A stretch of 6,526 bases of DNA from Victivallales bacterium (GTDB lineage: Bacteria > Verrucomicrobiota > Lentisphaeria > Oligosphaerales > Lenti-02), in NCBI GenBank assembly GCA_018648945.1, contig JABGQJ010000440.1, positions 1-6,526 on the forward strand, written 5' to 3'. Below, piece after piece: positions 1 through 5,600 of the stretch (positions are counted from its first letter, which is position 1; each line of letters starts with the position of its first letter). A program made the translations under genes and the position numbers. The notes below the pieces were generated by a model, which was not told where the DNA came from, made no database searches, and saw only the letters and a list, made by a program, of their open reading frames with translations.

Positions 1-120
1 TTCCGTTGCCTGGAGCTCCTTGCTGCCAGCGAGGGACGCGCCACCGACGACTGCACCCCCGGCGAACTCGCCGGCTATTGGCAACGTGCCACCGAACTGG
101 AGCGCCGCAAAGGACGGTAG
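1..120 (+). CDS. C-terminal end of an unrecognised protein (5' truncated by window edge)
   Basis: Reading from base 1 in frame 1 gives 39 sense codons ending in TAG at 118-120. The start lies outside the window. Of the 39 codons, 28 end in G or C, matching the third-position bias of the downstream genes, and the peptide is plausible protein (it contains TPGELAGYWQRATELERRKG near its end, a likely amphipathic helix with a basic C-terminus). It is in the same direction as the next gene, which starts 147 bp later, so the two are probably separate transcripts or a loose operon. I do not recognise the family from this fragment, and no function is assigned. The alternative is that the frame is open by chance, but codon usage and the lack of a better frame here argue against that. 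Confidence 0.65.
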   Translation, partial: FRCLELLAASEGRATDDCTPGELAGYWQRATELERRKGR

Positions 121-204
121 AAGCCGCGTCTCGCAGCTTGTCCCTCCTGCTCCCTTTGCCGCGTTCGGCACCGGACGTTCACAGTGGACGTGGCGTCCCG
201 TCGC

Positions 205-232
205 TTGTCTTCCGCATCTTCCACTTGATATT
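205..232 (+). promoter_or_regulatory. Candidate sigma70-type promoter for the UxaC-like gene
   Basis: TTGTCT at 205-210 and GATATT at 227-232 are separated by 16 bp. Each hexamer matches four of six consensus positions, so the call is weak. The -10 element ends 35 bases before the ATG at 268, almost the same layout as the better candidate upstream of trpS. An imperfect 17-bp palindrome at 175-191 lies just upstream and could be an operator. The rest of the 121-267 gap shows no RNA gene and no convincing terminator. Confidence 0.3.
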
Positions 233-267
233 GTGCGTTCCGCAACTCCTGAGCACGAGCCCGCACC

Positions 268-1461
268 ATGATCCCTTACCCCGACCTCCAAACCAAAATT
301 CTGGCCCTCCCTGTCTTCGACACGCACACCCACCTTGGCGAGCGTGGTGTTCCCGTTCCTGCCCAGAACGTCTGGGACATCCTCCATTACTTCTGGTTCT
401 TCCGCGAGCTGGTCGCTGCTGGCTACCCCGCCAATGCCAGGGATCTCCCTGAGGAACGGCGCATCGCCGCGTTCCTCGACGCCTTCGCGGCTACCCGACA
501 CACCACCATGAACTGGGTTGTCCGTCGCATCCTCGCGGACCTCTATGGGGTCGAGCTCACGGACGAGACCAGTGTTCGTCAAGCCGACGAAGCGGTTCGA
601 GCATCGGCGACCAGCGAGGAGTGGTGTGCAGACGTCTGCGACCGCCTGGCCATCCGCCATCTCACCACCAACTTCGGCGAGCGGTCCGAGTTGCCTGGTC
701 TCCCAGGGCGTGGGTGTCTGGTCCCTGTGCGCCTCGGACTCGACTGGCCAAGCCTGCACCAGCAACTTCGCCATTCGCTGGATCGCCTGGACGCCGGTCG
801 CGTTGCCGAGCAGATCCACCAGGCGGTGGCGGCCTTGGCTGCCCAGGGCAGCCGTGGCGTCCGCGCCGAGGTCAGTGCCTTCTTGTCTTGTCCCGATCCT
901 GTCGATGTCCTCTCTCCCGCCGAGCCCTCTGCCAACGAGATCGACCGCTTCCTGGTCGGTCGTCTGTTCGCTGCTCTGGCCGAACACAGCATGTTCGCCC
1001 AGCTCTTCCTCGGCGTCGGCAAGGATGCGTCCGGCAACGCCTCGCCCCTGCCCAATCCGCGCACCGTGACCAGCCTGCATGGTGTCTTCAAGCGCTACGG
1101 TTGCGACTTCGAGCTGGTGATCGGCACGGCCGCGAACAACGTGGACGCGGTCCAGGCCGCCCGCATCTTCCCCAACGTCCACGTGGGCGGCATGTGGTGG
1201 TACAACTTCCGCCAGAGCACCTATCTGGCGAGCATGGCCCAGCGCATCGAGGCCTTGCCCGCCTGCAAGTCAGCACTGGTTGTCTCCGACGCGCGCTGCA
1301 TCGAGTGGGCCTACGGCAAGATCCTCTTCATCAAGACGATCCTCGCTCAGTTCCTCTACGAGCGATGGCGACAGGGCTGGCTGGACGAACGGGAAGCTCT
1401 CCGCGTCGCCCGCGAATGGCTGCACGATGCCGCCGAGCGCCGGTATCTCCCCAAGGCATAG
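268..1461 (+). CDS. Uronate isomerase (UxaC)-family amidohydrolase, divergent
   Basis: This 397-residue protein belongs to the amidohydrolase superfamily and is closest to glucuronate/uronate isomerase. UxaC interconverts aldo- and keto-uronates (for example glucuronate to fructuronate) in the cytoplasm. Visible landmarks are the metal-binding HxH in FDTHTHLG (H20, H22), an HY pair (H40, Y41) matching the DHYKWR region of UxaC, GGMWWYN (W310, W311) matching the GSGWWFN segment, and SDAR (D341, R343) matching TDSR with the strand-8 aspartate. The helical C-terminus after SDAR also resembles UxaC. At 397 residues it is shorter than E. coli UxaC (about 470). Several UxaC-specific elements look absent: QYHIG is QLFLG (F247), and the SWRPD and SDHA segments are not evident. 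The fold is therefore well supported, but the reaction and substrate are not. The ATG at 268 is chosen because the same frame has stop codons just upstream and the HxH falls at the usual N-terminal position. There is no strong Shine-Dalgarno sequence. Confidence 0.8.
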   Translation: MIPYPDLQTKILALPVFDTHTHLGERGVPVPAQNVWDILHYFWFFRELVAAGYPANARDLPEERRIAAFLDAFAATRHTTMNWVVRRILADLYGVELTDETSVRQADEAVRASATSEEWCADVCDRLAIRHLTTNFGERSELPGLPGRGCLVPVRLGLDWPSLHQQLRHSLDRLDAGRVAEQIHQAVAALAAQGSRGVRAEVSAFLSCPDPVDVLSPAEPSANEIDRFLVGRLFAALAEHSMFAQLFLGVGKDASGNASPLPNPRTVTSLHGVFKRYGCDFELVIGTAANNVDAVQAARIFPNVHVGGMWWYNFRQSTYLASMAQRIEALPACKSALVVSDARCIEWAYGKILFIKTILAQFLYERWRQGWLDEREALRVAREWLHDAAERRYLPKA

Positions 1462-1502
1462 CAGCCGCTGCCTCCGGCCTGCAGCCCCACCCCCGCCAAG
1501 GC

Positions 1503-1530
1503 GTGACAAACGCCATAGGCTCCGTATATT
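1503..1530 (+). promoter_or_regulatory. Probable sigma70-type promoter of trpS
   Basis: GTGACA at 1503-1508 and TATATT at 1525-1530 are separated by 16 bp, and each matches five of six consensus positions. Transcription would begin near 1537, giving a leader of about 32 nt. That is too short for a T-box or an attenuator, and none is seen. It lies in the 107-bp gap after the UxaC-like gene, so trpS is probably transcribed independently. No convincing terminator is seen between 1462 and 1502. Confidence 0.5.
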
Positions 1531-1568
1531 GCGAACTTTGCATTACCCCATTTTCTGGATATAGAACC

Positions 1569-2546
1569 ATGACTGCACAGAAGAAACGAGTCCTCTCGGG
1601 CATCCAGCCCTCCGGCACCCTTCACATCGGCAACTACTTCGGCATGATGCGTCCCTCCGTGGCGTTGCAGGCCGAGAACGAGTGCTACTACTTCATCGCC
1701 AATTACCACGCCATGACCAGCTGCCCTGAGGCGCAGGGCCTACGAGATCGCACCCACGAGGTGGCCGTGGACTTCCTGGCCTGCGGTCTGGACCCGGAGA
1801 AGACCACCTTCTTCCGCCAGACCGACGTGCCCCAGATTCTCCAACTGACCTGGATCCTCAGTTGCCTCACCCCGGTTGGCCTGCTCGAGCGCTGCCACAG
1901 CTACAAGGATAAGGTCGCCAAGGGCATTCCGGCCAGCCACGGGCTCTTCAGCTATCCCGTGCTCATGGCGGCGGACATTCTGGTCTACGGCTCGCACCTG
2001 GTGCCGGTCGGCAAGGACCAGAAGCAGCACCTGGAGGTCACCCGCGATCTAGCGATCCGCTTCAACAACCAATACGGCGAACTGCTGGTGGTGCCCGAGC
2101 CGATCATCCAGGAGGATGTGGCCGTGGTCCCTGGTCTGGACGGCCAGAAGATGTCGAAGAGCTACGACAACACCATTGAGCTGTATGGCGAGGGCAAGAA
2201 GACCCGCAAGAGGTTCATGAAGATCGTCACCGACTCCACCCCTATGGAGGAGCCCAAGGATCCGGACACCTGCAACGTCTTCGCCCTCTACAAGCTCTTC
2301 GCCACGCCCGACGAACTCGCCGAGATGCGCGCGCTCTATACCGCCGGCGGCATGGGCTATGGCCACGCCAAGCAGGCCCTGTTCGAGAAGTACACCGACT
2401 ACTTTGCCGAGATGCGCGAACGTCGCAAGGAACTGCTCGAGAAGCCCGAGTTGGTGGAGGATGTTCTCCAAGCCGGGGCCAGTCGCGCCCGCGAGACCGC
2501 CGAGTCCATCATGGGCCCCGTCCGCGAAGCCGTCGGCCTGGCATAG
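1569..2546 (+). CDS. trpS: Tryptophanyl-tRNA synthetase
   Basis: This 325-residue class I aminoacyl-tRNA synthetase charges tRNA-Trp with tryptophan using ATP in the cytoplasm. The N-terminal GIQPSGTLHIGNYFG (residues 11-25) holds the HIGH-type signature as HIGN (19-22). SYPVLMAADIL carries the aspartate (D136) that in this family contacts the tryptophan indole. VGKDQKQHLEVTRD (G148-Q151 core) is the conserved GxDQ segment, and QKMSKSYDNT contains a perfect KMSKS loop (194-198). The C-terminal helical anticodon-binding part is complete and the length is normal for bacterial TrpRS. The same frame stays open far upstream, to 621, but that extension overlaps the UxaC-like gene and has no family similarity. 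The ATG at 1569 puts GIQPSG at its usual place, with a promoter candidate just upstream. The start has only a weak GGA at 1557-1559 as ribosome-binding site. The gene converges with the large minus-strand gene across 61 bp. Confidence 0.97.
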   Translation: MTAQKKRVLSGIQPSGTLHIGNYFGMMRPSVALQAENECYYFIANYHAMTSCPEAQGLRDRTHEVAVDFLACGLDPEKTTFFRQTDVPQILQLTWILSCLTPVGLLERCHSYKDKVAKGIPASHGLFSYPVLMAADILVYGSHLVPVGKDQKQHLEVTRDLAIRFNNQYGELLVVPEPIIQEDVAVVPGLDGQKMSKSYDNTIELYGEGKKTRKRFMKIVTDSTPMEEPKDPDTCNVFALYKLFATPDELAEMRALYTAGGMGYGHAKQALFEKYTDYFAEMRERRKELLEKPELVEDVLQAGASRARETAESIMGPVREAVGLA

Positions 2547-2571
2547 GGCCACACCTTCACCACACACCACA

Positions 2572-2594
2572 GCCCGCGCCATCCCGGCGCGGGC
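2572..2594. terminator. Hairpin between convergent genes, candidate bidirectional terminator
   Basis: GCCCGCGCC (2572-2580) and GGCGCGGGC (2586-2594) form a perfect 9-bp GC-only stem with a 5-base loop. It sits in the 61-bp gap between the stop of trpS and the stop of the minus-strand gene, the expected place for a shared terminator. Neither strand has a T tract after the stem, so it is not a classical intrinsic terminator. It could pause polymerase, assist another termination route or protect 3' ends. Confidence 0.55.
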
Positions 2595-2607
2595 CGTTCC
2601 ACTCCAC

Positions 2608-5600
2608 CTAGTTTGGCGAGATTTGGGAATCGACCGGGGCGATACTCGTATCGACTCCGATGACGGTAGTGGCCTGTGTGCTCATCTCGATGAGCCCCCC
2701 ATGCTTGGGCGGTGCCCCTTCGCCTTTGACCGGGACGAAGGGGGTATCGTAGCCGGGGACGGTCCCATCCGCCTGGACCCTGAGTATAAGCATGTCCCGC
2801 CCAGTGGCCTTCAGGACTTTGGACTTGCCGACCATCAGGTACGTACCGTCCGGACAGGCTGTCAGCGCGTTGGGGCGTTCGCGCAAGTAGTCGGAGAGGT
2901 CCGGTCGGTGTGTTCTCACCTCGTCATCTGAGGTCACGCTCCTGTAGTAGCGGCACCACAGGGGGGCGCCGGTGCTGTCTACGCGCAGAAGCGCCCGGCC
3001 AATGTACGTTCCCGTGTCCCTGGTGTGCAGGCAGGTCGTGCCAATGATGTACCCCTCGTCCGGCGTCTCGTCGATCGCCCACACATGCGAGAGCAACGCC
3101 TCCTCCTCTTCGCCGACCTTGCCAGGCCCGTCATAGGTCCTGTGCCAGACGGCTCTACCGTTGGCGTCGATTTTCTGGACGCAGGGCCCGTCGGCGCCGC
3201 TAACCACGACGCAGCCACCGTCGCTGGTGGGCTTGACGCCATTCCGAGCCACCCCGGAGTTGTTGGAGTCCCCGTAGTCAATGGCCCAGCGGAGCGCGCC
3301 GGTGGAACTCAGCTTCAGTAGGCAGGGGGCATAGAAGGTGTTGCCAGTGACCAAGAGCTCGCCTCCGGCCATTTCCTCGATCCCCACGAGATGGGTACCG
3401 GGCTGTGTTCGTGGCTGAGTTTCGTTGTAGACCGTCTGCCACAGAATGGTGCCGTCGGCTTTGAGCTTCAGTACCCATATGTTGCCCTTCCCGATCCCGA
3501 ACGATCCGGTAGTGCACCCGACCGCGAAACTGCCATCCGAGCAGACAGCAACGGCAAGCCCCGCTTCCCACTTGTCCCCGCCATACGTCTTCTGCCAGAT
3601 GATGCTGCCATCTGCAGCCAGACGCAGGACCCAGACATCAGTTGCCCCCGCGCCAAAGCTTGCGGTACTCGTAGCCACGATGTAGCCGCCATCAGGAGTC
3701 TGCCGTATGCATGGCGTCTTGAAGATATCTGTGGAGCAGTCGTCCTCGGGCCCGCCGTAGGTCTTCTGCCACGCCACACCACCCGCTCTGTCTAGCTTGC
3801 AGACCCACAGGTCATACTTCCCCGCCCCGGAGGAGTTGGTGTACCCGATGACCACACTGCCACCATCCAGCGTGCGCACCACGGAACAGGCCGTGTCGTT
3901 GCCCGTCCCCCCCATGGTCATGGCAAACGGTGCCCCGGGAACCGGCGCGCCAGGAGTCACGTAATCGCTGCGGAACTTCTGCCAGTTGGCGTTGAGCGTC
4001 TTGGATTCTGCTTTGTCGCCGTACCAATCGGTGGTGCCGTTGTCGTTCAGCAACTGAATGGTCCCGCCGACTCCGCCAACTGGCTCCACGATGGCCTCGA
4101 AACTGCCGCCGGTACTGAGGCCAGTCAGGTCGTTCTGCAAGAGAGCCGGTGCCGCCAACGGATTGCCGGACCAGGAGTATAGCCGGAAGTCGCTGGGGGA
4201 TATGCCGGTGGCATTCGTGGTGGGGCCAGCCACGATGATATAGCCCCCGCTCGTGGTCCGCGCCATGCTGCGCACACCACGTCCTCCCAGATTCAACTCG
4301 ATGGGGGGGCCAAAGGTGGCCGGACCGGCCGAGGGGCTGCTGCTGACCAGAGCCTGAACATTCGTCACCGGCACGATCAGGGCCTTGGTCCGGTCGTTGG
4401 CCGGGACAATCGGTGCCCGGAAGCCCACGTAGACGGTCGAGCTGTCTGCCCCCATGGCCAGCCCCTCGATGTTGAACCCATCATCCCGCTTGGGTTCGAT
4501 GCCGATCGCCGTGCTTGCCTCCAGACCATAGTAATTGGCCCCCTTGCCGTGGACGTTGCCCTTGTCCCAGGCGATCAGATCGACCCGCAGATTCCCATAC
4601 CAGCCGACTTTGGCTGCGCTGGCCTGGTCGCCGGTACCGGAGATCGTGGTGGCGAAGAGCCGGCAGCGGTTGTCTCGGTACTTGCCCGAGGAGTTGTTGC
4701 CGTGCGAACCGATCCAGTAGGCGCGAGCCCCGTCCCTGGCACAACCTTCGATATCCGTCTCTCGCGATGATGTCAGGGCCAGCCAGGGGGCGGTGTCGAT
4801 CCCCTTGGCATGCAGCCCAGACGAGCTTCGATGGTAGAGCCACAGGGAGCGGTCCTCGTCGCTGGCAACCAGCATGGTGTTGGCATCAATTGCGGTAGCG
4901 GCGGACACATCGCTGACACCGGTGTGGAAGCGAGGACCGGCGGGATTGAGCGCCGCCGCAGAAGCCGCGTAACGGACCACATACGTGCTGGAACCCGCAC
5001 CATCGGTCACTTTGACGTTGATGTCTGCATAGCCGACGAGAAGGGGAGTGATCTTGAGGTTCCGGTTGGCGCCGGTGCCACTGAGGACCAGCTCCGCTTG
5101 CCCCGTGGGGACGGCGACGGCAGTGACCGTGAGTCGGTCCAGAGGCGTGTCTAGGTCGGCAATGACGAAGTCGATGCCAAGAGTGCGGGCAGGATCGGTG
5201 GGGTCGCTGATGACGCCGCTGGCATAGCCCTCGTTCTGAGCGGGCAGCTTCAGGTACGGCGTGGTCGTGGTCGCCACCTCGATGGTCGGGATGTTCGGAG
5301 GGATCCGATCACCGATGAATTCCAGGTTGTCGAACCAGAACATGTCGTTGCCCGTGTCCTTGAAATCGTAGAAGCGGAAGATGACCTCGGGCAGGTTCTC
5401 GATCGCATCGACGCTGCTCAAGTCAACAAACGGAAGAGCCTGCCAGTTGCCACCATCCACCAAGCCGACTGGCCCCCTGGCCGCGGTCCACTGCGTGCCA
5501 TCGTCAAGGCTGTAGTCCAACTCGAAATCATCAGCTGAATCGGACTTGTAGTCGAAACGGACCTCGATGTCCTTCCAGCCTGTGGTGGCGATCTTCACGA

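Noticed and set aside
6..452. 148-codon + strand open frame crossing the left gap into the UxaC-like gene
   Set aside because: It overlaps two better supported frames (1-120 and 268-1461) and its translation is Arg/Pro/Leu-rich with no recognisable motif.
451..477. Inverted repeat GAGGAAC-GGCG with CGCC-GC-GTTCCTC
   Set aside because: An 11-bp stem with a 2-base bulge and a CAT loop is visible, but it lies inside the UxaC-like coding region with no regulatory context. I treat it as a chance structure of GC-rich coding sequence.
1462..1502. Possible terminator after the UxaC-like gene
   Set aside because: Only a 5-bp GCTGC/GCAGC pairing (1467-1471 with 1481-1485) is found, with no T tract, which is too weak to call.
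621..1568. Long in-frame extension upstream of trpS giving a 641-residue protein
   Set aside because: It overlaps the UxaC-like gene in another frame, its translation is Arg/Pro/Gly-rich without family similarity, and TrpRS has its normal N-terminus at the ATG at 1569 with a promoter candidate just upstream. The open frame is a result of high GC content.
2049..2582. 177-codon open frame antisense to trpS
   Set aside because: It lies wholly over trpS, which is strongly supported, and its leucine/glycine/alanine-rich translation is typical of a reverse-strand shadow of a GC-rich gene.
3391..3795. Plus-strand open frames within the large minus-strand gene
   Set aside because: They sit opposite the propeller repeats, show no family motifs and share no start signals. 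The minus-strand frame is continuous for 3.9 kb with clear domains.
2752..3930. CRISPR-like or DNA-level tandem repeat array
   Set aside because: The similarity is at protein level with variable unit lengths of about 47-63 codons, so it reflects propeller blades and not a DNA repeat array.
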